A stretch of 64,000 nt of DNA from Flammeovirga aprica JL-4 (GTDB lineage: Bacteria; Bacteroidota; Bacteroidia; Cytophagales; Flammeovirgaceae), in assembly GCF_012844305.1 (NCBI RefSeq), contig NZ_JABANE010000013.1:1-64000 (forward strand), in the 5' to 3' direction. The notes beneath the pieces were generated by a model. That model was not told the DNA's origin. It worked only from the letters and a program-made list of their open reading frames with translations, and searched no databases. Each line of letters starts with the position of its first letter. The first letter of the stretch is position 1. The translations under genes were made by a program, and so were the position numbers. Below, in pieces: positions 8,731 through 16,648 of this stretch.

Positions 8731-10509
8731 ATGAAAGAACTCGCTTATCTTAATAAATATATCATACGCTATGGCTTTAGGTTAACATTGGGGATCATTT
8801 TTATGATCATCTCCAACATATTTGCGATTGCCCCGGCTCAAGTGGTCCGCTATGCTTTAGATTTGGTGGTGGATACACTCAAAACACAAACTCTACTGAA
8901 AGGAAGTGAACTTTATGACAGTTATATTAATGAGTTCTTCCAAGTTGTATTACTCTATGGTGGTGTAATTGTAGGAATGGCATTGATGAGAGGTATTTTC
9001 TTATTTTTCGTCCGTCAGACAATTATTGTGATGTCCCGTTTGATTGAGTATGATTTGAAAAATGACATTTTTGAGCACTATCAAAAGCTTCCTTTAAGTT
9101 TCTACAGAAAAAATAATACGGGTGACTTGATGGCAAGAATATCAGAAGATGTCAGCAAAGTGAGAATGTATCTTGGACCTGCCATTATGTACAGTATCAA
9201 CATGGTGATTTCATTTATTCTGACGATCTCCATCATGGTAAGTATCAATGTCGAACTGACAATTTGGGCCTTATTCCCTCTTCCATTGCTTTCCATCAGT
9301 ATTTATTTTGTCAACAACATCATCAATAAAAAATCTGAACTAATACAGCAACAGTTGTCTACGATGTCAACTTTTGTACAGGAAGCATTTTCTGGTATTA
9401 GAGTTTTAAAAGCATTCGTCAGAGAAAAAGAATCACTTCATCAGTTCGATGAAACCGCCAAAGAATACAAATACAGACAGCTAGAACTAGCAAAGGTAAA
9501 CTCTATGTTTTATCCACTGATGCTATTTCTGATTGGTTTAAGTACAATTCTAACCGTTTATGTGGGTGGGTTAGAAGTAGAACAGGGAGCTATTACTCCG
9601 GGTGTGATCGCTGAATTTATTATGTACGTAACACTACTAACTTGGCCTGTAACTTCATTGGGTTGGGTGACAAGTATCGTACAAAGAGCAGCCGCATCTC
9701 AAAAAAGAATCAACGAGTTCTTGAGTATTGAGCCAGAAATTACTTCACCTTCAAATAAACCTTTTGATATTAAAGGTAAAATCACCTTCAAAGACGTTTC
9801 ATTGGTTTATCCTGATTCAGGTATCAAGGCATTGGATAAGGTTTCTTTTGAAATAGAAACAGGAAAAACACTAGCAATATTAGGGACTACAGGTTCTGGT
9901 AAAAGTACTGTAGCCAATTTGATTTCAAGATTATATGATCCTACAGAAGGTCAAATATTGATTGACGACCATGATTTGAAGACATTAAACCTTCATGATG
10001 TTCGTTCTCAGATCAATATGGCTCCTCAAGATGTATTCCTTTTCTCTAATACTTTGAGAAACAACATTGCTTTTGCGAAAGCTGATGCTACTGAAGAGGA
10101 CATCATCAGAGCAACGAAAAATGCTGGCCTCTGGGAAAATATCCAAAATATGGACAATGGTTTAGACACTGTTGTAGGTGAAAGAGGAATTACACTATCT
10201 GGTGGACAAAAACAAAGAGCTACTATTGCGAGAGCTATTCTGGGCACGCCTAGTATTCTGATCTTAGATGACAGTTTATCTGCGGTTGACACCAATACAG
10301 AAAACGAGATTTTGAACAACTTACAGGAGGTAATGAAGGACAGAACTTCAGTAATTATTTCCCACAGGGTCTCTTCAGTGAAATTGGCAAATAAAATTAT
10401 TGTGCTTCATGAAGGGCAAATCATAGAGCAAGGCACTCATGATGAACTACTTAAGATTGAAGGACATTATCAATCACTTTACCAACAACAATCTGAAAGT
10501 AATAATTAA
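8731..10509 (+). CDS. ABC-type half-exporter (fused permease and ATPase)
   Basis: A 592-residue type IV (MsbA/BmrC-like) exporter subunit in the inner membrane. Residues about 15-300 hold the six-helix transmembrane domain, followed by the ATPase: Walker A G-T-T-G-S-G-K-S at 385-392, signature L-S-G-G-Q-K-Q, Walker B I-L-I-L-D-D ending at Asp513. The residue after Walker B Asp513, normally the catalytic Glu, is Asp514. This is the mark of the degenerate site in heterodimeric exporters such as BmrC or TM287. No partner subunit gene is adjacent. I chose the ATG at 8731; an in-frame TTG at 8695 would add 12 residues with no family support. Substrate unknown (lipid, drug or peptide). Confidence 0.88.
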   Translation: MKELAYLNKYIIRYGFRLTLGIIFMIISNIFAIAPAQVVRYALDLVVDTLKTQTLLKGSELYDSYINEFFQVVLLYGGVIVGMALMRGIFLFFVRQTIIVMSRLIEYDLKNDIFEHYQKLPLSFYRKNNTGDLMARISEDVSKVRMYLGPAIMYSINMVISFILTISIMVSINVELTIWALFPLPLLSISIYFVNNIINKKSELIQQQLSTMSTFVQEAFSGIRVLKAFVREKESLHQFDETAKEYKYRQLELAKVNSMFYPLMLFLIGLSTILTVYVGGLEVEQGAITPGVIAEFIMYVTLLTWPVTSLGWVTSIVQRAAASQKRINEFLSIEPEITSPSNKPFDIKGKITFKDVSLVYPDSGIKALDKVSFEIETGKTLAILGTTGSGKSTVANLISRLYDPTEGQILIDDHDLKTLNLHDVRSQINMAPQDVFLFSNTLRNNIAFAKADATEEDIIRATKNAGLWENIQNMDNGLDTVVGERGITLSGGQKQRATIARAILGTPSILILDDSLSAVDTNTENEILNNLQEVMKDRTSVIISHRVSSVKLANKIIVLHEGQIIEQGTHDELLKIEGHYQSLYQQQSESNN

Positions 10510-10755
10510 GGATTATTTGCTAATAATTATTAGATTTGCCTCGATTCATAAGACATAAACGTTGAATGCCCTCAAGGTGACATTCTGACTTACCCGTTAT
10601 AGTGATTCAATTTTTTTTACAATCCGTTAAGTGGCTGTAAAATGACGACCTAATTTGAAATATATTCTGTTTACTGCATAAAAGTTGGTTTTCAATTTGT
10701 AAATTAATCTAGTCAATGCATGTAGACAAGTACCACTATCATTTAGCATTTAATA

Positions 10756-11280
10756 TTGAATACTCAACATCAAAAACATAGCATCTCTGAAAAAGAATTT
10801 AAAGAACTCTTTGATAAATACTATGATAGTATAAAGAGTTTCATCTACTATAAAATTGGAGATATAGATCTTTCAGAAGACATTGCTCAGGAGACTTTTG
10901 TGAAATTTTGGGAATCAAGAGAAAAAGTTATCCTGGAAACTGTAAAAACGTACTTATATACCATTGCCAATAATTTAATGCTCAACCACATTAAACATGG
11001 AAAAGTGGTGCTGCAGTTTGAACAGAAACAAAACAAAAAAGACGGGGAAGTAGAAACCAACCCCGAATACAAAATGGAATTGGAGGAGTTTCAATCCACT
11101 TTGGATAACACCATCAATGAAATACCAGAAAAAAGCAGAACGGTTTTTTTAATGAATAGAATTGATGGTCTTACTTATGGTGAAATCAGCGAAAGACTAG
11201 GTGTGAGTATCAAAGCTATTGAAAAGAGAATGTCAAAAGCTTTGAGCATTTTAAGAAAGGAATTGGATATTAATATCTAA
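10756..11280 (+). CDS. ECF-type RNA polymerase sigma-70 factor
   Basis: A 174-residue extracytoplasmic-function sigma factor. Region 2 lies at about 12-80 (F-D-K-Y-Y-D, then D-I-A-Q-E-T-F-V-K-F-W-E, which contacts the -10 region). Region 4 is at about 120-170 (L-T-Y-G-E-I-S-E-R-L-G-V-S-I-K-A-I-E-K-R helix-turn-helix). The type matches the large Bacteroidota ECF family usually paired with a FecR-type anti-sigma and a TonB receptor, but the next gene is adk, so this one is an orphan here. No ATG is available: an in-frame TAG stops at 10744 and the first plausible start is TTG at 10756, which keeps all of region 2. Confidence 0.9.
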   Translation: MNTQHQKHSISEKEFKELFDKYYDSIKSFIYYKIGDIDLSEDIAQETFVKFWESREKVILETVKTYLYTIANNLMLNHIKHGKVVLQFEQKQNKKDGEVETNPEYKMELEEFQSTLDNTINEIPEKSRTVFLMNRIDGLTYGEISERLGVSIKAIEKRMSKALSILRKELDINI

Positions 11281-11386
11281 AACATCTCCCTAGACGATGC
11301 TTAACAGTTCAATATAAACCGGTTGTATAACCGTTAGAAATCATAAATGAGAGTTAATTTCATTAGAAAACTTTAATTGATTTTTG

Positions 11387-11394
11387 TATGTTTG
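11387..11394 (+). promoter_or_regulatory. adk -7 promoter box
   Basis: TATGTTTG fits TAnnTTTG; the predicted start point is about 11398-11401, giving a leader of about 60 bases. The -33 element is weak. Confidence 0.5.
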
Positions 11395-11400
11395 CCCTTC

Positions 11401-11421
11401 CGAGTAAAGTCCTTTTACTCG
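11401..11421 (+). promoter_or_regulatory. 5'-terminal stem-loop of the adk leader
   Basis: CGAGTAAA (11401-11408) pairs with TTTACTCG (11414-11421) around 5 bases. It falls exactly at the predicted transcription start. Such a 5' hairpin can protect mRNA from decay; no T run follows, so it is not a terminator. Confidence 0.5.
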
Positions 11422-11461
11422 TTTATCATTCTTATAACAAATAAACATACTATTTAAAGTT

Positions 11462-12034
11462 ATGATCAATCTTGTATTATTTGGCCCTCCAGGTGCAGGA
11501 AAAGGAACGCAAAGTGACATGATTAAGGAAAAATACAACCTTGTTCACTTGTCAACTGGTGACCTTCTTCGTGGTGAAATCAAAGCGGGAACTCCTCTTG
11601 GGATCAAAGCGAAAGAACTAATGGACCAAGGTCAATTAGTGCCGGATGAGGTTGTAATTGGTATGATTGATTCTAAAATCAAAGCAAACAAAGAAGGTAA
11701 CGGTTTTATCTTCGACGGCTTCCCTCGTACAGTAGCACAAGCTGAAGCTTTAGATGGTTTAATGTCTGAAAATGGTATTGCTATCTCTGGTATGGTTGCT
11801 CTTGACGTTGATGAAGAAGAATTAACGAAAAGAATCTTGAAGCGTGGCGAAACTTCTGGTCGTACTGATGACCAAAACGAAGACTTGATCCGTAACCGTG
11901 TGAAAGAATACAACACGAAAACGGCTCCAGTAGCTAACTTCTACGAAGCTCAAGGAAAATATAAAGCAATCGGCGGTGTAGGTTCTATTGAAGAAATCTT
12001 CACTAACTTATGTGCAGCGATCGATAGCTTATAA
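11462..12034 (+). CDS. adk: Adenylate kinase
   Basis: The 190-residue cytoplasmic enzyme interconverts ATP + AMP and 2 ADP. The P-loop G-P-P-G-A-G-K-G-T is at 8-16, followed by the AMP-binding S-T-G-D-L-L-R motif, D-G-F-P-R-T near residue 83, and the LID arginines in K-R-G-E-T-S-G-R-T-D-D. It is the short form without the zinc-binding LID insertion. It has its own -7 box and a strong terminator, so it appears to be monocistronic. Confidence 0.96.
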   Translation: MINLVLFGPPGAGKGTQSDMIKEKYNLVHLSTGDLLRGEIKAGTPLGIKAKELMDQGQLVPDEVVIGMIDSKIKANKEGNGFIFDGFPRTVAQAEALDGLMSENGIAISGMVALDVDEEELTKRILKRGETSGRTDDQNEDLIRNRVKEYNTKTAPVANFYEAQGKYKAIGGVGSIEEIFTNLCAAIDSL

Positions 12035-12057
12035 TCAATATATTTATATTGCAAAGG

Positions 12058-12088
12058 AGGGGTATTGTGTAAACAATACCTCTTTTTT
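12058..12088 (+). terminator. adk terminator
   Basis: AGGGGTATTGT (12058-12068) pairs with ACAATACCTCT (12073-12083), with one G-U pair, followed by a T run. Confidence 0.85.
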
Positions 12089-12198
12089 ATTGGCTTAGAA
12101 TCTCTACTTTTACTGTTTTTGATAATTTAATTCATTGGTTTTTATACTCTTATTCCAATCAGTTGTTAATAATAGTGATAGGATTTAAGTTCTTTCCC

Positions 12199-12206
12199 TA
12201 CCTTTG
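12199..12206 (+). promoter_or_regulatory. obgE -7 promoter box
   Basis: TACCTTTG fits TAnnTTTG. Transcription starting near 12210 would give a leader of about 95 bases that contains the folded element at 12213-12275. Confidence 0.5.
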
Positions 12207-12212
12207 CAGTTC

Positions 12213-12275
12213 GGCTTTAAAGTGAGTATTGCATCAATGCATTTTTGTCCTGTGCACCCTCCTCTCTTAAAAGCC
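12213..12275 (+). promoter_or_regulatory. Structured 5' leader of obgE
   Basis: An outer stem pairs GGCTTTAAAGTGAG (12213-12226) with CTCTCTTAAAAGCC (12262-12275), matching at 12 of 14 positions. Inside is a perfect small hairpin TGCAT-CA-ATGCA (12230-12241). No T run follows. I do not recognise it as a known riboswitch class. Confidence 0.5.
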
Positions 12276-12303
12276 TTATTATTCGACATTTAGCATAGAA
12301 AAA

Positions 12304-13413
12304 ATGGCTTCATCAAATTTTATAGATTACGTAAAAATATTCACACGTTCAGGTTCAGGCGGATCTGGAGCAGTATCTTTTCGTAGAGAAAAACACGTAC
12401 CGAAAGGTGGTCCTGACGGTGGTGATGGTGGACGAGGTGGACATATCATCTTAAAAGCTGATAAACAACTTTGGACTTTATTGCACCTGAAATACCGTAA
12501 ACACGTTCATGGAAACAATGGACAAAGTGGTCAAGGTACAGGTAAAAGTGGTTCTGAAGGTGAAGATATCATCCTTCACGTGCCTTTGGGAACAATCGCC
12601 AAAGACGCTGAAACAGGAGAAAAACTTTGTGAGTTGACAGAAGACGGTCAAGAAATCATCTTGATGAAAGGTGGCCGTGGTGGTTTAGGTAACAGAAACT
12701 TTAAAACTGCTACCAACCAAACTCCTCGTTATGCTCAGCCGGGTGAAGACTGCCAAGAAGCTTGGGTGATTCTTGAGTTAAAAGTATTGGCAGATGTAGG
12801 TCTTGTTGGTTTCCCTAATGCAGGAAAATCTACGTTACTTTCTGTTCTTTCAGCAGCAAAACCTGAGATCGCTGACTACCCATTTACGACAATGGTTCCA
12901 AACCTTGGTGTGATTTCTTATCGTGATAACCGTTCATTTGTTATGGCGGATATTCCTGGTATCATCGAAGGAGCAGCAGAAGGAAAAGGTTTGGGTATTC
13001 GTTTCTTAAGACATATCGAGCGTAACTCTGTATTACTTTTCATGGTTCCTGCAGACAGCGAAGATGTAGCTCATGACTACCAAGTATTAGTCAACGAATT
13101 GACAAAATACAACCCTGAGTTACTTGACAAAAACCGTCTTTTAGCAATTACAAAAAGCGATATGCTTGATGAGGAATTAGAGGAAATGATCTCTGAAACT
13201 TTACCTGAAGGCGTACCGTATGTCTTTATTTCTTCTCTTGCCCAAAAAGGTATTCCTGAATTAAAAGATATTCTTTGGGAAGCCATCAATGACGGCGTAG
13301 AAGAAGAAGTTCAAGAGTTTGTAGAAGAAGATTACGAACCTCTACCGGATGCAGATTACAATCCATATCAAGATCGCATTGATTTGGAGAATGAAGCAGA
13401 GGAAGAGGAATAA
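12304..13413 (+). CDS. obgE: GTPase ObgE/CgtA
   Basis: A 369-residue essential GTPase that associates with the 50S ribosomal subunit and links ribosome assembly to stress state. The N-terminal Obg fold (1-158) is glycine-rich ([12 protein letters not shown]). The G domain follows: G1 G-F-P-N-A-G-K-S, switch T-T-M-V-P-N-L-G, G3 D-I-P-G-I-I-E-G-A, and T-K-S-D. The C terminus is an acidic tail of about 35 residues, as in other Bacteroidota Obg proteins, not the larger OCT domain of Firmicutes. It is preceded by a structured leader and followed by a terminator, so it is a single-gene unit. Confidence 0.95.
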   Translation: MASSNFIDYVKIFTRSGSGGSGAVSFRREKHVPKGGPDGGDGGRGGHIILKADKQLWTLLHLKYRKHVHGNNGQSGQGTGKSGSEGEDIILHVPLGTIAKDAETGEKLCELTEDGQEIILMKGGRGGLGNRNFKTATNQTPRYAQPGEDCQEAWVILELKVLADVGLVGFPNAGKSTLLSVLSAAKPEIADYPFTTMVPNLGVISYRDNRSFVMADIPGIIEGAAEGKGLGIRFLRHIERNSVLLFMVPADSEDVAHDYQVLVNELTKYNPELLDKNRLLAITKSDMLDEELEEMISETLPEGVPYVFISSLAQKGIPELKDILWEAINDGVEEEVQEFVEEDYEPLPDADYNPYQDRIDLENEAEEEE

Positions 13414-13424
13414 AAAATACTAAG

Positions 13425-13455
13425 AGGCAATTTCGAAAGAAGTTGCCTTTTTTTT
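13425..13455 (+). terminator. obgE terminator
   Basis: AGGCAA (13425-13430) pairs with TTGCCT (13443-13448), followed by a long T run. Confidence 0.8.
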
Positions 13456-13482
13456 ATATTAGACTTTTATTTAAACTTTTCA

Positions 13483-15093
13483 ATGCTACAAATGACAAAC
13501 TTAAGCAAACTACTATTATTAGTACTCTTTGTTATATCCCCATACTTGGGATATTCTCAGTTCCACACTATTTCAGATCTTACTTTATTAAAGTTTGAAG
13601 AGAAAGGTACTGACTATATGTACCACAAAAAACTCATCACAGACAAAGGTTCTTATACTTTATACAGTACTTTAAACAAAGAGCAACAAGTATTTCTTTC
13701 TTTCGTTCCAAAAAACAGTAGTAAAGAAATTACTATTAATATCAAGAATATTGAAGTTTACGTTGGCTATCAATCAAATAATACCATGGAGTATGTTGAC
13801 TTAATAGCTGATTATAGAGGAGATATATGGCTTTTCTATTCTGCTTATTCAAGTACTAAACATCGTCTCTTTAGAAAAAAGGTAAACATCGAAAAGAAGG
13901 GTTTTGATCAAGGAACTTTAGTGGCTGAAAGGATGCTAATCAATAATAATAAAGGCAGTGATAGAAATAACAAGAGTGTTAATTTTAATATTATTCAATC
14001 AGAGTCAAAAAAATACCTTTCAGTTATCACATTCTTTAATAATGAAAAAGAGAAATGTACAAATGTTTTTATTGATATGATCAATGAAAATTGGGAAAAA
14101 GAATGGAAAATGTCTCCTACACTCTCTACCTATTTCTCTAATCCTCAGAACAATTTACCTAATAAGATCAATATTTTTAAGGAGAAAAATCTTCAAGTAT
14201 TCAATGATGGTACTTTATATGGTATTCAGAAATTAAAAAACTCTAGTGAGAAAAAAGATCATTATTTCTCCCTGTATGTTTTTAAAAAAGGAGAAGAACA
14301 AGCATTAGTTCATACAATAAGACATGAAGATAAAAACATAGAAGATCTAAGGTTTATTCAAAATGATAATAATAATCTCATCATTGCAGGTTATTATGAC
14401 TTCAAAAAAAGTAAAGTCAATAATAAGATCGAAGGGTTATATTTTATGAACCTGGATCTCACAAAAAAAGAAATACTTACTGAAACATTTACTCCATTTA
14501 CAAGAGAAAATATTAGAGACCTATGGCTACCGATGTCTCGTCCTCACTTTGAAGACCAAAAAGATTTTACAAAGCTTCAAAAAGAATTAACTAGAGAATT
14601 TGAAAGTGATCCAAACTATAAACTCGACGATGGTTTTAATATTTCAAATATTCTTCAGCAAGCTAATAATACCTATACTTTAATCTCAGAAAATTATAGT
14701 ATGAATGGGGGAAGTAGAAAGGGGATCCAATATATCAATGTAAACGAATACGGTAAAATTAATTGGATTAAAAACCATTTCAGATACCATTTTATAAACG
14801 TCAATTTTCCTTTCGGTGAAACACTAAAAGTTTTCAATATGGATGACTCTATTTTAATGTTTTATTTAGATGGAAATAAGTTATTAAGTGCTGAAATAAG
14901 CATGAAAGGAGATACAAACTTCAATATAGTATTTGATCCAAATTCAAATAAAATATATAAGAAAAACTACATTTACCCAGGTACAATTGAAAGGCTTTCC
15001 AGTACTGATTTTATCATGCATGCTTTTTCAAGAAAGATAATACAATCACAAAAAACATTCACATTGAAAATCGGTACTCCAAAGGAACAATAG
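13483..15093 (+). CDS. Secreted protein of unknown function
   Basis: A 536-residue protein with a signal peptide (hydrophobic L-L-L-L-V-L-F-V core, cleavage near G-Y-S-Q). The mature part is rich in Lys, Asn and Asp with repeated short beta-strand-like segments. It has no transmembrane helix, lipobox Cys or T9SS tail. Repeated patterns of the kind L-I-I-A-G-Y-Y-D-F may indicate a beta-propeller-like fold, but this is a guess. The start could also be Met4 at 13492. It is isolated between the obgE terminator and a minus-strand dps gene. I do not recognise a family. Confidence 0.65.
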   Translation: MLQMTNLSKLLLLVLFVISPYLGYSQFHTISDLTLLKFEEKGTDYMYHKKLITDKGSYTLYSTLNKEQQVFLSFVPKNSSKEITINIKNIEVYVGYQSNNTMEYVDLIADYRGDIWLFYSAYSSTKHRLFRKKVNIEKKGFDQGTLVAERMLINNNKGSDRNNKSVNFNIIQSESKKYLSVITFFNNEKEKCTNVFIDMINENWEKEWKMSPTLSTYFSNPQNNLPNKINIFKEKNLQVFNDGTLYGIQKLKNSSEKKDHYFSLYVFKKGEEQALVHTIRHEDKNIEDLRFIQNDNNNLIIAGYYDFKKSKVNNKIEGLYFMNLDLTKKEILTETFTPFTRENIRDLWLPMSRPHFEDQKDFTKLQKELTREFESDPNYKLDDGFNISNILQQANNTYTLISENYSMNGGSRKGIQYINVNEYGKINWIKNHFRYHFINVNFPFGETLKVFNMDDSILMFYLDGNKLLSAEISMKGDTNFNIVFDPNSNKIYKKNYIYPGTIERLSSTDFIMHAFSRKIIQSQKTFTLKIGTPKEQ

Positions 15094-15151
15094 CATCTGA
15101 TGTTTATTTTATCCTTTATTCAATAGAAGAACAATAGATTCAAAAAATTAA

Positions 15152-15187
15152 TAAAAAAGGAGGTTGCCATTTTAAAATGGCAACCTC
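15152..15187 (-). terminator. dps terminator
   Basis: GAGGTTGCCATTTT and its perfect complement AAAATGGCAACCTC abut with no loop bases (15160-15187). The plus-strand A run at 15153-15158 is the minus-strand T tract. It lies 42 bases beyond the dps stop. Confidence 0.85.
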
Positions 15188-15228
15188 AATACTCCAATCT
15201 ATTCTCTAACTTAATAACTACTGATATC

Positions 15229-15708
15229 TTATTTCAACCAAGCGGCTAACATCCAAATTGTTTTCTCTTGCTCGCTGATCAACTCTGAAAGTAACGCCAC
15301 TGTACCTTCATCTCCTGCATCAGATGCCTGCTCAATTACTTCTCTTTCAATTTTTAATAATGTAGACAGGTTATTAACTACTAATTCTACTGAAGCCACA
15401 TCTGTTGTAATGTTCTTTCCTTGCTCAATTTCTGAAGCTTCTAAATAATCAGAAAAAGTATGTAAAGGTTGTACTCCTAATGTCAAAATTCTTTCTGCAA
15501 TCTCGTCTACACGATCGTTTGCACCTGTGTATAACTCTTCGAATTTAGCGTGAAGTTCAAAGAAGTTTTTACCTTGAATATTCCAGTGTAAGCCTCTCAA
15601 ATTCTGATAGTACAGTTGGAAGTTGGCTAATAAAGTGTTTAATCCTTGACCTAATTGTGATGCTTTTTCTACATCAATTCCGATTATGTTTAATGCTAAA
15701 GTATTCAT
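15229..15708 (-). CDS. dps: Dps-family ferritin-like DNA protection protein
   Basis: A 159-residue four-helix-bundle protein that forms dodecamers, oxidises ferrous iron with peroxide and stores it, protecting DNA. The ferroxidase ligands are visible: the H of G-L-H-W-N-I-Q-G, the H in F-F-E-L-H, and the D and E of D-R-V-D-E-I-A-E-R. The end is W-M-L-A-A-W-L-K, usual for the family. There is no long basic N-terminal tail, so DNA binding may be weak. Upstream (about 15750) the minus strand has a CACCTTTG box that is close to TAnnTTTG. Confidence 0.92.
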   Translation of the reverse strand: MNTLALNIIGIDVEKASQLGQGLNTLLANFQLYYQNLRGLHWNIQGKNFFELHAKFEELYTGANDRVDEIAERILTLGVQPLHTFSDYLEASEIEQGKNITTDVASVELVVNNLSTLLKIEREVIEQASDAGDEGTVALLSELISEQEKTIWMLAAWLK

Positions 15709-15834
15709 GTTTATATCTATCTTTTATTGTTTCTGATTGATTACATTACAAAGGTGGTGGATTCTGTTTATAAATAAAAATAATATGTTTTTATATAGTT
15801 ATAATAAAAAACTATAAATGTAGAAATAAAAAAA

Positions 15835-15906
15835 CATCTAGCGCAAGTGTTGAGCGATAGCGACACTTGTGCTGGCATCTGTAAAAAGTCTGAAGACTTT
15901 TAGATG
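15835..15906. repeat. REP-like structured repeat, left copy
   Basis: CATCTA (15835-15840) and TAGATG (15901-15906) enclose two hairpins: AGCGCAAGTGT (15840-15850) with ACACTTGTGCT (15863-15873), and AAAAGTCT-GA-AGACTTTT (15884-15901). The same two hairpins occur in inverted order on the other side of the transposase gene. Confidence 0.8.
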
Positions 15907-15941
15907 AAAAATTACTTTAAAGAAGGGGCTTTAATTTGCTT

Positions 15942-16493
15942 CTAAATCAGTTCAACATCCAATACCCTCAACATTTTACCAGAATAATTTCCTGCACTTG
16001 AATACAGGTATTCATCAGGTTCATTGACTATTCCCTCTTTGAGAGGATTATCATGAATATAATTTAGCTTTTGAGAAAGTGAATCAGAGCTCGTAAGCAT
16101 CTTTGGACAATTATGCTGTTGCCAGAATTGATACCTGGTATTATTTTTATTTCTTTGACCTGTTTTTTCAAACATCCAAATCAACCATTTTTTCCTACTC
16201 TCAACAGGATTGTCTTTAATTGCATTGATGATTTTAAGAGACGTAAACTTCTTCATATCTCTAAGGATATATTCTAGCTTATTATCTTCATTATTCGATA
16301 TTATGAGATGAATATGATTGGTCATAATAACGTAAGCATGTAACGCCAATCCTTTATTGTTTTGACAGTATTTCAAGCTATCAATAATGATGTCTTTGTA
16401 TTCCTTTCTTGTAAAAACATCAATCCAATGAACTACAGTTAGTGTAACAAAATAGCATTTAGTCTGATCTAGAATTTTGTATTTTCTACTCAT
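15942..16493 (-). CDS. REP-associated tyrosine transposase (RAYT, Y1 HUH type)
   Basis: A 183-residue HUH nuclease of the TnpA-REP group, which nicks and joins single-stranded REP hairpins. Near residue 60 is the HUH motif, T-N-H-I-H-L-I; the catalytic tyrosine is in L-N-Y-I-H-D-N-P-L-K-E-G near residue 148, with the usual N-P-x-K signature. The N-terminal Y-F-V-T-L-T-V-V strand also fits. The ORF is intact. It is flanked within about 100 bases by inverted REP-like repeats, and lies between dps and the oligopeptidase gene, so it seems inserted in a housekeeping region. RAYTs are generally domesticated and vertically inherited, so current mobility is uncertain. Confidence 0.9.
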   Translation of the reverse strand: MSRKYKILDQTKCYFVTLTVVHWIDVFTRKEYKDIIIDSLKYCQNNKGLALHAYVIMTNHIHLIISNNEDNKLEYILRDMKKFTSLKIINAIKDNPVESRKKWLIWMFEKTGQRNKNNTRYQFWQQHNCPKMLTSSDSLSQKLNYIHDNPLKEGIVNEPDEYLYSSAGNYSGKMLRVLDVELI

Positions 16494-16566
16494 TTTTGAA
16501 TCGTTATTGTAATAGTTAGTTTTAATGTTGAGACTCCTAGCAGAAATGAACTTTTCTTGTGGAGCT

Positions 16567-16630
16567 ATAAGTCTACAGACTTATTAAAAATACCAGCACA
16601 AGTCTCGCCTACGGCTTAAGACTTGCGCTA
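16567..16630. repeat. REP-like structured repeat, right copy
   Basis: ATAAGTCT-AC-AGACTTAT (16567-16584) is followed by AGCACAAGTCT (16595-16605) pairing with AGACTTGCGCT (16619-16629). It is the inverted counterpart of the left copy: the CCAGCACAAGT and ACTTGCGCTAG blocks are shared. Confidence 0.8.
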
Positions 16631-16648
16631 GTAAAATAGTTTTATTTC

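Larger units (their letters stand above)
15835..16630 (-). mobile_element. RAYT transposase with flanking inverted REP-like repeats
   Basis: The unit comprises the Y1-type transposase gene (15942-16493) and a structured repeat on each side in opposite orientation. RAYT proteins are known to be bracketed by REP sequences that they recognise as single-stranded hairpins. No target-site duplication is expected or seen. Confidence 0.75.

Noticed and set aside
10520..10533. Palindrome CTAATAATTATTAG after the ABC exporter gene
   Set aside because: No T run and fully AT, so it is a weak terminator candidate and may be chance.
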